Source: Synergistaceae bacterium | GTDB taxonomy: Bacteria > Synergistota > Synergistia > Synergistales > Aminobacteriaceae | Direction: 5' to 3' | Length of the DNA: 64,000 nucleotides | NCBI GenBank assembly: GCA_017450125.1 | Contig: JAFSWZ010000019.1 | Location: 1 to 64,000, forward strand | Position numbers and translations under genes: made by a program | Notes under the pieces: model-generated | The model's database searches: none | The model's input: only the letters and a program-made list of their open reading frames with translations | What the model was told of the DNA's origin: nothing | Part shown: piece after piece, positions 15,981 to 26,745 of the stretch | How positions within the stretch are numbered: the stretch's first letter is position 1 | How the letters are laid out: the number at the start of each line of letters is the position of its first letter

Positions 15981-18893
15981 ATGAGCGATATTGTCTTACC
16001 GTTAGAAGCGGATACAAGAATGCTCATTGACCGAAGCCTTGAGAATCTTGGCTGGAAAGCTGGCGGCAGACAGAAGAATATATATCCTGAATCCCCCCGA
16101 ACTGTACAGGAACGCAGAAAACTGGAGGGGAAACGTCCCGATTATGTCTTGTACTCAAAGACGATTAACAGACCTCTAATCATAATTGAGGCCAAGCGCA
16201 GAGGTTCACGCCTTGACAGCGCGCTCGAACAAGGAATAGCTTATGCCCGCATCCTAGAAGTTCCGTTGGTTTTCGCTACTGACGGCGTATTCTGCAAATC
16301 ATTCCACACATTCGCGAACCGCCCCCCTATCCTGAACGGTGAGGAAATTCATGAACTTATCCGCGAGGCTCTGGCTCTGCGTTATCTGAACACGCACGAG
16401 GTCAACACAGTAAGCCCCAAAGTCCAGTACAGCCGCAAGGAACTCATAAAGGTATTTGACGAAGCCAATAACATACTGCGCGCTGAAGGCTTGAGGGCAG
16501 GCATTGAACGTTTCGGGGAATTTGCGAATATACTTTTCCTGAAGCTGATTGATGAGAACGAACAGGCCAAGCTGGAGAGAGGCGTTGCTTCAACTTTTGA
16601 TCCTGCCTGCAGCTGGGAGGCAGTAAAGGATGTTCCGTCTTCAGCCAGAATAGACTACATTAACAGGACTGTGTACGAGAGGCTGAATGCACTTTACAGG
16701 ACGGATATATTCACTCCGCTGCAGATAAGAGATGTCAGCATACTTGATGACATTATGGACAAGCTGGATTCTCTTACGCTTACAGATGTTGACAGCGATG
16801 TGAAGGGCGATGCATTTGAGTACTTCCTCAGGTCTACGACATCAACGCAGAATGATTTAGGCGAGTATTTCACGCCCCGCCACATCGTGAGGACTATGGT
16901 CAGGCTTGTCAATCCGCGCATAGGCGAGAAAGTTTATGACCCGTTCTGCGGAACAGGAGGCTTCTTGATTGAGGCGTTCCGGCATATCTATAACAACATG
17001 GCTAGGACGGAGTCAAACCTTGCACTTTTGAGGGGGAGCACAATATACGGCAACGAGATAACCAATACAGCGCGCATCACCAAGATGAACATGATTCTTG
17101 CAGGGGACGGGCACAGCAACATTCACATGAAGGACAGCCTCGCAGACCCTGTTGACGGGGAATATGACGTTGTGATTACGAACATGCCGTATTCGCAGAC
17201 GACAAAGCACGGTGCTCTGTACGAACTTCCGGGCAACAACGGGGACAGCATATGTGTTCAGCACTGCATAAGAGCCGTAAACGCTGCTTCTCCTGATGGG
17301 AGGATGGCTATTGTAGTACCTGAGGGATTTCTGTTCCGCAAAGATTTGGCGAGAGTTCGGGAGTATCTTCTGGAGAGATGCGAATTGCGGAGCGTAATTT
17401 CTCTGCCTCAAGGAGTGTTTTTGCCGTACACAGGAGTGAAGACCGACATCATTTATGCAGAAAAGGTGAATCAGGGGCATGGAGCATTCAGCGGACGAAA
17501 ATATTTCTGGTACTTTGATGTGAAGAGCGACGGCTATACGCTGAACAACCAGCGCAGGAAACTTGATGAGCCCGGCGACTTAACAAGATATGAGGAGTAC
17601 CGCAGACTTGATGACGAGCAGCGAGAGGATATGATTCGGGCAGGGTTTGAGGTGATTCCGTTCGACAGGGTGCGGGAGAATGGATTTGTGCTTGTAGGCA
17701 GGATGTACAGGCAGCAAAAGGCTGTACATTCAGGACGCTGTGCCTCAGGAGAATGCAAAGCCTTAGCGGAAATTGCATTATTCAGTCCGTCAAAAGATGA
17801 AGTGAGGCATCTTGCCGGTGATACTGCAGTTTCGTTTGTGCCGATGTCTGACATCAACACTTTTAATGCTTCGTTTGAGGCAAGAGAAGAACGTAGGCTC
17901 GAAGATGTTATTAAAGGGTATTCTTATTTTAGGGATGGAGATGTTCTTCTAGCCAGAATAACACCTTGCTTTGAGAATGGTAAAGCAGGAGTAGCCCGCA
18001 ATCTCAAGAACGGAATAGGCTTTGGGTCTGCGCAACTCCTTATTATGCGTGCGAATAGTGAAATTGTTTATCCTGAGTGGATTTTCTATCACATTAATAC
18101 CCACGAATTTATAGACAGCGGGAAAAATTACATGATAGGTACAGCAGGACAACAGATGCTGACTCTTGACTATGTGAAGCAATACCGCATTCCTGTACCT
18201 CCCCTTGAAGTTCAGAGAAGCATTATTGCAGAGCTTGAAGGCTACCAAAATATAATCTCCGGCGCAAAGAAAGTCATAGCATCATATGTCCCCCATCTTC
18301 CGCCTTACGAAGGAAGGATTGCAGCATTAGGCTCAACAGAATTGTTCGACATACAATCCGGCGGAACCCCAAGCAGCACGGAGCCTCAGTATTGGAACGG
18401 CGGAATCAACTGGATAACGCTCGCTGACCTGCCGCCAGAAGATTACGTTACGGAGATAAAAAGCTCTGAGAGAACAATCACACAAAAAGGCCTGGATAAA
18501 TCCAGTGCGAAATTATTGCCTGTTGGTGCCGTTTGCGTCTCAACAAGAGCTACGATTGGACGAGTAGGCATTGCCCGCGTACCGTTGGCGACAAATCAGG
18601 GCTTCAAGAATGTCATCATCAAGGACACAAGCATTATTATGCCGGAGTTTCTGGCTCTGCTGCTGCGGGCGAAAGCTGATGAGATGAATGATTTAGCTTC
18701 AGGAGCAACGTTCAAAGAGGTATCAAAGTCTAATTTTGCAACCATTACTGTAAACATTCCGCCGCTGGAAGAACAGCAAAGGATACTCGCTGAGATCAAA
18801 CACGAGCAGTCCCTCATAGAGCCGTCAAGACAGCTCATAGAGATTTTCTCCCGCAAGATACAATCACGCATCAATGACCCCTGGGAACAATAA
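15981..18893 (+). CDS. single-chain nuclease-methylase-specificity protein (type I-like/IIG restriction-modification)
   Basis: A 970-residue protein that joins three usually separate activities. Residues 1-145 form an HsdR-N/PD-(D/E)xK-type nuclease domain (PD at 53-54, EAK at 70-72). Residues 150-590 form an N6-adenine methylase, with SAM motif YDPFCGTGG at 319-327 and catalytic NMPY at 401-404 (NPPY/F in most relatives). Residues 590-970 carry two target-recognition domains of the HsdS type with helical spacers (VPPLEVQRSII and IPPLEEQQRIL). There is no helicase motor, so it is not a classical type I R subunit; the order R-M-S in one chain resembles type IIG enzymes. Codon use is AT-richer than the neighbours, consistent with transfer. 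AGGAGGG precedes the ATG. No separate hsdR/M/S gene is nearby. Confidence 0.85.
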   Translation: MSDIVLPLEADTRMLIDRSLENLGWKAGGRQKNIYPESPRTVQERRKLEGKRPDYVLYSKTINRPLIIIEAKRRGSRLDSALEQGIAYARILEVPLVFATDGVFCKSFHTFANRPPILNGEEIHELIREALALRYLNTHEVNTVSPKVQYSRKELIKVFDEANNILRAEGLRAGIERFGEFANILFLKLIDENEQAKLERGVASTFDPACSWEAVKDVPSSARIDYINRTVYERLNALYRTDIFTPLQIRDVSILDDIMDKLDSLTLTDVDSDVKGDAFEYFLRSTTSTQNDLGEYFTPRHIVRTMVRLVNPRIGEKVYDPFCGTGGFLIEAFRHIYNNMARTESNLALLRGSTIYGNEITNTARITKMNMILAGDGHSNIHMKDSLADPVDGEYDVVITNMPYSQTTKHGALYELPGNNGDSICVQHCIRAVNAASPDGRMAIVVPEGFLFRKDLARVREYLLERCELRSVISLPQGVFLPYTGVKTDIIYAEKVNQGHGAFSGRKYFWYFDVKSDGYTLNNQRRKLDEPGDLTRYEEYRRLDDEQREDMIRAGFEVIPFDRVRENGFVLVGRMYRQQKAVHSGRCASGECKALAEIALFSPSKDEVRHLAGDTAVSFVPMSDINTFNASFEAREERRLEDVIKGYSYFRDGDVLLARITPCFENGKAGVARNLKNGIGFGSAQLLIMRANSEIVYPEWIFYHINTHEFIDSGKNYMIGTAGQQMLTLDYVKQYRIPVPPLEVQRSIIAELEGYQNIISGAKKVIASYVPHLPPYEGRIAALGSTELFDIQSGGTPSSTEPQYWNGGINWITLADLPPEDYVTEIKSSERTITQKGLDKSSAKLLPVGAVCVSTRATIGRVGIARVPLATNQGFKNVIIKDTSIIMPEFLALLLRAKADEMNDLASGATFKEVSKSNFATITVNIPPLEEQQRILAEIKHEQSLIEPSRQLIEIFSRKIQSRINDPWEQ

Positions 18894-18897
18894 CATC

Positions 18898-19698
18898 ATG
18901 AATATCACGATGCTCGGAACAGGGAATGCGCTGGTTACGGAATGCTTCAACACCTGCTTCATCCTCAGCAGCGAGGCCGGAAATCTCCTCGTTGATGCAG
19001 GAGGCGGGAATGGGCTGCTTCACCAGCTCAAGCACGCAGGCTTCACCCTGCAGGACATTCACAGCGTGTTTATCACCCACCAGCATATAGATCACCTTCT
19101 CGGCGTTGTCTGGCTCATACGCATAACAGCACAGCTCATGAACAAGGGAACGTATGACAGCGAGCTTCAAATCTACTCTCATGATGAAGTTATCCCCCTC
19201 CTTCATGACCTCTCGCAAAAATTATTGCTTCCGTATCAATCGGCGTTTGTCGGAAAACGCATTCACCTTCACACAGTCAGCGACGCACAGACTCTCCGGC
19301 TGATCGGCCAGGAGTTCACGTTCTTCGACATACATTCAGCCCGTACAAAGCAATACGGCTTCAGGATGCTTTACGGCGGAAAGGTGCTGATCTGCTACGG
19401 CGATGAACCCTGCCACAGAGAGACGGAACATTACGCGGAAGGTGCGGAGTGGGTTCTTCACGAGGCCTTCTGCCTGTACTCTGAGGCCGAAACCTTTAAG
19501 CCCTACGAGAAACATCATTCCACCGTCAAAGATGCCGCTTCACTCGCGCAGAGGCTGGGCGTGAAGAATCTCCTGCTCTACCACACTGAAGACTCAGACC
19601 TCGCGCACAGGAAGGAACGTTACACCTCCGAAGCACGGCAATACTTCTGCGGGAATGTATATGTTCCTGATGATTTGGAGAGTCTCGCGCTTTTGTGA
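18898..19698 (+). CDS. MBL-fold hydrolase, RNase Z-like
   Basis: A 266-residue metallo-beta-lactamase-fold protein. The zinc motif FITHQHIDHLLG is near residue 58, after a GTGNA start strand typical of RNase Z/ElaC-type proteins. It could process tRNA 3' ends or hydrolyse another phosphodiester; the sequence does not decide. The ATG at 18898, four bases after the preceding stop codon, fits the family N terminus better than an overlapping ATG at 18874. It probably shares a transcript with the restriction-modification gene. Confidence 0.82.
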   Translation: MNITMLGTGNALVTECFNTCFILSSEAGNLLVDAGGGNGLLHQLKHAGFTLQDIHSVFITHQHIDHLLGVVWLIRITAQLMNKGTYDSELQIYSHDEVIPLLHDLSQKLLLPYQSAFVGKRIHLHTVSDAQTLRLIGQEFTFFDIHSARTKQYGFRMLYGGKVLICYGDEPCHRETEHYAEGAEWVLHEAFCLYSEAETFKPYEKHHSTVKDAASLAQRLGVKNLLLYHTEDSDLAHRKERYTSEARQYFCGNVYVPDDLESLALL

Positions 19699-19720
19699 GG
19701 GTTGATTTTGCGGCCTTTGC

Positions 19721-19765
19721 GGGTTAATCTTTCACGCGAAATTTTTTCGGAAGTGAGATTAATCC
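19721..19765 (+). promoter_or_regulatory. long imperfect hairpin covering the symporter ribosome site
   Basis: GGGTTAATCT (19721-19730) pairs with AGATTAATCC (19756-19765), with a G-T pair; inner CAC/GTG and CGAA/TTCG pairs extend the stem. The 3' arm lies a few bases before the ATG at 19769 and partly covers the weak ribosome site, so it could act as a translation switch, an operator, or the end of the preceding message. Confidence 0.45.
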
Positions 19766-19768
19766 ATT

Positions 19769-21340
19769 ATGCTCATCAAAATTTTACTGGTAGTTGTATT
19801 TTTCGGGCTGATGCTCGGCATAGGTTTTTACTGCCGCAAGCATTCCACTGACGTTAGCGGCTTCGTTCTCGGCGGGAGGTCTGTCGGGCCGTGGCTCACT
19901 GCTTTTGCCTACGGGACAAGCTACTTCTCGGCGGTCGTGTTCGTGGGTTACGCGGGGCAGTTCGGATGGCGTTACGGCATCGCGGCGACGTGGGCAGGAC
20001 TCGGAAACGCGTTTATCGGTTCGCTGATGGCTTGGGCAGTTCTCGGCCGCCGCACCCGCATAATGAGCCAGTACCTGTCCAGCGCAACAATGCCCGACTT
20101 CTTCGGCAAACGTTTCAACAGTGACGCGCTCAAGATTGTTGCATCACTGATATGTTTCGTGTTCCTCATCCCCTACACAGCTTCTCTCTATAACGGTTTG
20201 AGCCGACTTTTCGGAATGGCTTTCAGTGTAGATTACTCCGTGTGCGTTGTGTTCATGGCAGTGCTCACGGGAATATACGTCGTAGCTGGCGGTTACATGG
20301 CTACGGCAATCAATGACTTCATTCAGGGAATAATAATGCTCGTCGGAATTGTCGCGGTAATCATCGCAGTCCTCGAGAGCAAGGGAGGTTTCACGGCGGC
20401 ACTTGCCGGAATCGCGAAAATCTCTGACCCCAAAGCAGCGAGCGAGCTTGCGCAGTCGCCGGGAGTCTTCGCGTCATTCTTCGGGCCTGACCCCGTGAAC
20501 CTGCTGGGCGTTGTTATCCTTACGTCTCTGGGAACTTGGGGACTGCCGCAGATGGTGCAGAAGTTCTACGCCATCAAGAACGAGGGCGACATCAACAAAG
20601 GCACGGTGATTTCTACGTTCTTTGCGCTGGTTGTTGCGGGAGGATGCTACTTTCTCGGGGGCTTCGGAAGGCTCTTCACCGAACAGCTTAACCCGACGGC
20701 CGCCGGAGTTCCTGCGGGAGGCTATGACTCCGTTATTCCCGTAATGCTCTCAGGACTGCCTGACATTCTGCTGGGTGTCGTCGTGATTCTCGTGCTCTCC
20801 GCGTCAATGTCTACCCTGTCTTCTCTGGTCTTGGCCTCGAGCTCAACATTAACCCTTGACCTCCTGAAGGGACACATCATCAAGGACATGGACGAGAAGC
20901 GTCAGGTGAAGATTATGCGTGTGCTTATCGTGGTGTTCATCGCAATTTCTGTTGTGCTCGCGCTGATACAGTACCGCTCCAACGTAACCTTCATTGCGCA
21001 GTTAATGGGCGTGTCTTGGGGAGCACTGGCGGGGGCATTCCTTGCGCCGTTCATGTATAGCCTCTACTGGAAGGGTGTAACTAAATTATCATGCTGGGTG
21101 AACTTCCTGTTCTCGAGCGTCGTGATGGTCGCAAACATTTTCGTGAGGCCGGACTTCCCTCCGCTCCTGCAGTCTCCGATTAATGCGGGCGCGTTCTGTA
21201 TGCTAGCAGGGTTCTTGATTGTGCCGGTTGTGAGCCTCGTAACTCCCAAGCCCGACAGAAAGTTTGTCGATGATGCGTTCTCCTGCTACACCAAGACCGT
21301 AACAGTCAGGCAGTCCAGCGCGTTGGCTGACGACGAATGA
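19769..21340 (+). CDS. sodium:solute symporter (SSS family)
   Basis: A 523-residue membrane protein with about 13 predicted helices. It belongs to the SSS family by its N-terminal VSGFVLGGRSVGPWLTAFAYGTSYFSA segment (about 29-55) and the conserved middle segment VILTSLGTWGLPQMVQKFYA. Members import proline, pantothenate, sugars or carboxylates with sodium; the substrate here is unknown. The stop codon overlaps the start of the amidohydrolase gene by four bases (ATGA), so the transported compound may be a substrate of that enzyme. Confidence 0.9.
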   Translation: MLIKILLVVVFFGLMLGIGFYCRKHSTDVSGFVLGGRSVGPWLTAFAYGTSYFSAVVFVGYAGQFGWRYGIAATWAGLGNAFIGSLMAWAVLGRRTRIMSQYLSSATMPDFFGKRFNSDALKIVASLICFVFLIPYTASLYNGLSRLFGMAFSVDYSVCVVFMAVLTGIYVVAGGYMATAINDFIQGIIMLVGIVAVIIAVLESKGGFTAALAGIAKISDPKAASELAQSPGVFASFFGPDPVNLLGVVILTSLGTWGLPQMVQKFYAIKNEGDINKGTVISTFFALVVAGGCYFLGGFGRLFTEQLNPTAAGVPAGGYDSVIPVMLSGLPDILLGVVVILVLSASMSTLSSLVLASSSTLTLDLLKGHIIKDMDEKRQVKIMRVLIVVFIAISVVLALIQYRSNVTFIAQLMGVSWGALAGAFLAPFMYSLYWKGVTKLSCWVNFLFSSVVMVANIFVRPDFPPLLQSPINAGAFCMLAGFLIVPVVSLVTPKPDRKFVDDAFSCYTKTVTVRQSSALADDE

Positions 21341-22188
21341 GAGTCATAGACATTCACACCCACACGTTCCCTGAGAAAATCGCGGCACGTGCAATTTCTG
21401 TGCTTCGAGCCAAGAGCCACACCGTGAACTTCTCCGACGGAACGCTAGAGGGTCTTGCGCGCTCAATGTCTGAAGCCGGGATAACGTGCTCGGTCATTCA
21501 GCCTGTGGCAACGAACCCGAAGCAGGTTGTTCACGTGAATGACTCCTCGATTGCCATCAACGAGAGGTTCACGGAGACGGGGATAATGTCATTCGGAGCA
21601 ATGCACCCTGACTTTGAGGGATATGCTGATGAACTGGCGAGGCTTTCGCGGGCTGGCATTAAGGGCATCAAGCTGCACCCTGTGTATCAGGGCGTGAACA
21701 TCGACGATGAACGTTACATCAGAATCCTCCGCCGATGCGGTGAACTTGGCCTGATCGTGCTGATGCATGCTGGATGGGATATAGGTTTTCCCGGCGGTGA
21801 ACAGGCACTCCCTGAGAGGATTGAACGTGCACTGCGTGAGGCAGAAGATGTCCTCGTGATACTCGCTCACATGGGCGGGTGGAAGGCGTGGCGCGAAGCA
21901 GAAGAAGTTTTCGCACGTAGCAATGTGTACATTGACACGGCGTTTTCTCTCGGAGAGTTCACACCGAACGGCGGCGGGTATTACTCTTCACGCGATGAAT
22001 GCCGGATGCTCGGAGCTGAAGAGTTCGTGAAGATGATTCATGCTTTCGGGGCTGAACGCGTGCTGTTCGGGACGGATTCCCCGTGGGCATCGCAAGCTGA
22101 AACACTGCGGGCTGTGTCCGAACTGCTGAACGAGGACGAGAAAGCGCAGATACTTTCCGCAAACGCACAAAGACTACTCAACATATAG
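21337..22188 (+). CDS. amidohydrolase family protein
   Basis: A 283-residue TIM-barrel metal-dependent hydrolase. The metal-binding IDIHTHTFPEK is at residues 4-14, further His residues are in IKLHP and VILAHMGG, and the catalytic Asp is in LFGTDSPW near residue 247. The pattern suits the Amidohydro_2/decarboxylase group. It overlaps the symporter gene by four bases and ends at a terminator, so the two form a transport-and-hydrolysis pair; the substrate is not known. Confidence 0.88.
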   Translation: MRVIDIHTHTFPEKIAARAISVLRAKSHTVNFSDGTLEGLARSMSEAGITCSVIQPVATNPKQVVHVNDSSIAINERFTETGIMSFGAMHPDFEGYADELARLSRAGIKGIKLHPVYQGVNIDDERYIRILRRCGELGLIVLMHAGWDIGFPGGEQALPERIERALREAEDVLVILAHMGGWKAWREAEEVFARSNVYIDTAFSLGEFTPNGGGYYSSRDECRMLGAEEFVKMIHAFGAERVLFGTDSPWASQAETLRAVSELLNEDEKAQILSANAQRLLNI

Positions 22189-22193
22189 TTACT

Positions 22194-22219
22194 GCCTCCC
22201 TTGAACAATCAGGGGGGGC
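22194..22219 (+). terminator. terminator with a nested promoter element
   Basis: GCCTCCCTTGA (22194-22204) pairs with TCAGGGGGGGC (22209-22219) over 11 positions, with two G-T pairs and an ACAA loop; TTCATT follows. It ends the symporter-amidohydrolase unit. Confidence 0.75.
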
Positions 22220-22230
22220 TTCATTATAAT
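22201..22230 (+). promoter_or_regulatory. promoter for the beta-glucoside genes
   Basis: -35 TTGAAC (22201-22206) and -10 TATAAT (22225-22230) are 18 bases apart. The -35 lies inside the stem-loop of the preceding terminator. The leader to the ATG at 22290 is about 53 bases. No clear RAT/antiterminator sequence is seen. Confidence 0.6.
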
Positions 22231-22262
22231 TACCCCTAGTTTCCCAATATTCACACAACTAA

Positions 22263-23738
<1,476 letters not shown>

Positions 23739-23755
23739 CGAAGTGAGGAGTACTA

Positions 23756-24727
23756 ATGCGACGCAGAGAATTTTTATTGCCCTTGCTGGTGAGCTTGGTA
23801 TTTTTTTCAGGGTTATTGTCATTGGCAACATACTCGTATGCTACTCAAAGCGAAGCCTTGAAAAAATATGCAGAGCTTGGGAACGCTGAAGCACAATGTT
23901 ATTTGGGGCTTATGTACGCAGTCGGTGATGGAGTACAGCAAGACTACACAGAAGCTTTCAAGTGGTTTAGTAAGTCTGCAGAACAAGGTCTTGCAGTAGC
24001 AGAAGTCAATCTGGGACATATGTACTATTACGGCTATGGCACAGAAGAGGATGATGCTGAAGCCTTCAAATGGTATAGCAGAGCCGCTAAACAGGGACTT
24101 GCTGAGGCTCAATGTAAGCTAGGCGATATGTACCGTTGGGGGCGTGGGGTGAGTAAAAGTTACTCAGAGGCTGCTAACTTTTATCGTAAAGCGGCAGAAC
24201 AAGGCCTTGCAGAAGCTCAGTACGAGTTAGGGTGTATGTATTACTCAGGCTATGTGGATGGAGACTATTTGCAAGGCAACATCAGGGTGGCAATTGAATG
24301 GTGGACTAAAGCCGCTGAACAGGGACATGTACAAGCCCAACATCGCCTTTGGTTTAATTACGAATATGACATGAGGGTTCAGAACAAATGGAGAGCCTTC
24401 AAGTGGTGTCGCAAATTAGCTGAAAATGGAGATGCTGACGCTCAATACCATTTAGGAGATGTGTACTCTGATGGCGAGATAGTGAGTCAAGACAAATCAG
24501 AGGCTATGAGGTGGTATAGCAGAGCCGCGGAAGGATACCATAAAGAAGCCGCTAGGAAAGACCTCCGGGGAAAATTTTTTGCTCCGATAGCACAATACAA
24601 ATTGGGGAGAATATACGAAAACGGAATCGGAGTCCCGAAAGACCTTAACGAAGCGCGCAAATGGTATGAACAAGCAGCTGCTAATGGGAATGAGGACGCA
24701 GAACAAGCCCTCGAACGCCTGAGGTAA
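23756..24727 (+). CDS. secreted Sel1-repeat protein
   Basis: A 323-residue protein with a signal peptide or anchor (residues 1-28) followed by about seven Sel1-like repeats, each recognisable by the ALGxMYxxGxGVxxDxxEAxKWYxxAAEQG pattern. Such alpha-solenoids bind other proteins, often in envelope or signalling roles. Its DNA is visibly AT-richer than both flanking genes and it splits a glucosidase-PTS pair, which suggests a later insertion. GTGAGGAG lies before the ATG, 17 bases after the glucosidase gene. Function unknown. Confidence 0.85.
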   Translation: MRRREFLLPLLVSLVFFSGLLSLATYSYATQSEALKKYAELGNAEAQCYLGLMYAVGDGVQQDYTEAFKWFSKSAEQGLAVAEVNLGHMYYYGYGTEEDDAEAFKWYSRAAKQGLAEAQCKLGDMYRWGRGVSKSYSEAANFYRKAAEQGLAEAQYELGCMYYSGYVDGDYLQGNIRVAIEWWTKAAEQGHVQAQHRLWFNYEYDMRVQNKWRAFKWCRKLAENGDADAQYHLGDVYSDGEIVSQDKSEAMRWYSRAAEGYHKEAARKDLRGKFFAPIAQYKLGRIYENGIGVPKDLNEARKWYEQAAANGNEDAEQALERLR

Positions 24728-24767
24728 TCTGCGACAAAACAACTAAAATTTCACAGGAGGTAGCACA

Positions 24768-26657
24768 ATGGACTACAAGGAATTAGCCGAAAAACTCATC
24801 GAGCTCGTCGGTGGAAAGTTCAACGTCAAAGGTGTAGTGCACTGCGCAACACGTCTGCGCTTCACCCTCAACGACGACACCAAAGCTAACACTGACGCAA
24901 TCACCAAGCTGAAGGGCATTCTTCAGGTCGTCAACGCCGGAGGACAGTACCAGATTGTCATCGGCCCGGACGTTCCGCAGGTGTATCAGGAAGTCGTAGC
25001 TGCCGGAGGGTTCGAGTCCTCTGCCGCAATCGATGACCCCAACGCCGAGAAAGAGGACAACCGCTCGAAGCTGAGCAAGCTCCTCGAGAGCATCGCAAGC
25101 ATCTTCCAGCCCATCATCCCCGCAATCACCGGCGCAGGACTCTTGAAAGCCTTGATGGCTCTGTTCGTGTGGCTGGGGTGGCTGAAGTCCGGCACTCAGA
25201 CCTACACAATCCTTAACGCGATGGCAGACGCAGCTTTCTACTTCATGCCCATACTCTTGGCCGCGTCTTGTGCCAGAAAGTTCAAGTGCAATCAGGGCAA
25301 CGCATTAGCCCTCGCCGGAGTGCTGGTGTATCCGTCATTCGTGAGCCTACTCGGCGGGAAAGAGGCCGTTACGTTCTTGGGCTTCCTCCCCGTAACCAAA
25401 GCTATTTACGCCTCATCAGTCATACCGATAATTCTCGGCGTGTGGTTCATGTCGGTAGTTGAGCACTGGATACAGAAGGTTTCTCCGCGCTCGATAAAGT
25501 TCTTCTCCGTTCCTCTCGTCAGCCTCGTCGTCGGAGCAACCGTAACGATTACGCTTCTCGGGCCTTTGGGTTCGTGGGCTTCCGGGCTCATCAACTCGCT
25601 GTTCACGTGGATGAACGCCACAATTCCTTGGCTCGTCCCGACAGTCGTAGGCATCTTCTCTCCGCTGCTCGTCATGACTGGCACACATTACGGACTTATC
25701 CCCATCGGCACGAACAACCTCGCCACAGTGAAGTGGGACTCCGTCGTCATCGGAATGCTCCCCTCCAACGTTGCGCAGGGTGCGGCTGGTCTTGCAGTTG
25801 CAGTGCGCTCGAAGAACCCCGACACGAAGCAGCAGGCTTCATCTGCAGGACTTACTGCCGTTCTCGGAATCACTGAGCCGGTGCTCTACGGTGTCAACAT
25901 GCGCTTCACGTTCCCGCTTTATGCCGCGATGATCGGCGGAGGGCTCGGAGGCCTGTACATGGGACTGACGCGCGTTGCGAGGTTCGCGGGCGGTTCTCCG
26001 GGACTCTTGGTTCTGCCGGGCTACATCCCTCACGCTGAGGCTCTGGCGATGGGCTACACAATGACGAACTTCATGCACGCTGTGATAGGCGGCGTAGTGA
26101 TTGCGTTCGTCGGTTCGTGGGTGGCGTGCAACATCATGTTCGACATCTGGAAGAAGCAGGGCAAGCTCGCACCCGAAGAACTCGGCCAAGTTCTGCCCGA
26201 CGTACCTGATGATGCAATCGTCGCTGTGGCTGACGGAAGGTTCATCGGCCCGGACGAGATTAAGGACGAAGCATTTGCGGGACAGTCGATGGGACAGACA
26301 ATCGCGGTTGACCCTGCCGACGGAATAATAGCCGCACCGGCAAACGGCACGATAGAGATGATTTTCCCGACGGCTCACGCTTTCGGCCTCAGGATGAAGG
26401 ACGGTACGGGGCTTCTCGTTCACATCGGAATAGACACCGTGAAGCTCAACGGCAAGGGCTTTACCCTCCTCAAGAAGCAGGGCGACACCGTCAAGGCCGG
26501 AGAACCTGTTGTGCGCGTTGACCTCGATGCGGTTAAGGGAGCTGGTTACAGTCCGCAGACCATCGTGGTAATCACCGAGCCTGTCCGTGAAGACGAGCTG
26601 ATGTCGTTCATCGAGTTCGGAGCTTCCGTGAAGAGGGGCGACAGCTTGATGAAGTAA
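24768..26657 (+). CDS. beta-glucoside PTS transporter EIIBCA
   Basis: A 629-residue phosphotransferase permease that imports and phosphorylates beta-glucosides. The EIIB domain with phosphorylated Cys26 (HCATRLRF) comes first, then a membrane EIIC domain of about ten helices (about 100-460) with the substrate-loop motif GITEPVLYG, and then an EIIA domain with active His552 (LLVHIGIDTVKL). All three domains are intact. CAGGAGG precedes the ATG. It is paired with the GH1 gene; no BglG/LicT antiterminator gene lies in the window. Confidence 0.95.
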   Translation: MDYKELAEKLIELVGGKFNVKGVVHCATRLRFTLNDDTKANTDAITKLKGILQVVNAGGQYQIVIGPDVPQVYQEVVAAGGFESSAAIDDPNAEKEDNRSKLSKLLESIASIFQPIIPAITGAGLLKALMALFVWLGWLKSGTQTYTILNAMADAAFYFMPILLAASCARKFKCNQGNALALAGVLVYPSFVSLLGGKEAVTFLGFLPVTKAIYASSVIPIILGVWFMSVVEHWIQKVSPRSIKFFSVPLVSLVVGATVTITLLGPLGSWASGLINSLFTWMNATIPWLVPTVVGIFSPLLVMTGTHYGLIPIGTNNLATVKWDSVVIGMLPSNVAQGAAGLAVAVRSKNPDTKQQASSAGLTAVLGITEPVLYGVNMRFTFPLYAAMIGGGLGGLYMGLTRVARFAGGSPGLLVLPGYIPHAEALAMGYTMTNFMHAVIGGVVIAFVGSWVACNIMFDIWKKQGKLAPEELGQVLPDVPDDAIVAVADGRFIGPDEIKDEAFAGQSMGQTIAVDPADGIIAAPANGTIEMIFPTAHAFGLRMKDGTGLLVHIGIDTVKLNGKGFTLLKKQGDTVKAGEPVVRVDLDAVKGAGYSPQTIVVITEPVREDELMSFIEFGASVKRGDSLMK

Positions 26658-26664
26658 TGTAGTG

Positions 26665-26694
26665 TATAATTTTTCCCTGCTTTTGACGGCAGGG
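26665..26694 (+). other. -10-like box followed by hairpin
   Basis: TATAAT (26665-26670) is followed by CCCTGC (26675-26680) pairing with GCAGGG (26689-26694). No T-tract follows. It could be a promoter for the next gene, a weak terminator for the PTS gene, or both. Confidence 0.35.
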
Positions 26695-26745
26695 GGCTTG
26701 TGCATAAAAGTGCATTTCCCTATCTTTCAAGGAGGTTTATTAGCA

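Noticed and set aside
15981-18893. Classical three-gene type I restriction system
   Set aside because: No helicase motor or separate subunit genes are present; nuclease, methylase and specificity parts are in one chain.
25839-26705. 288-codon minus-strand frame over the PTS gene
   Set aside because: Arg/His-rich shadow of a certain gene; no family resemblance or ribosome site.
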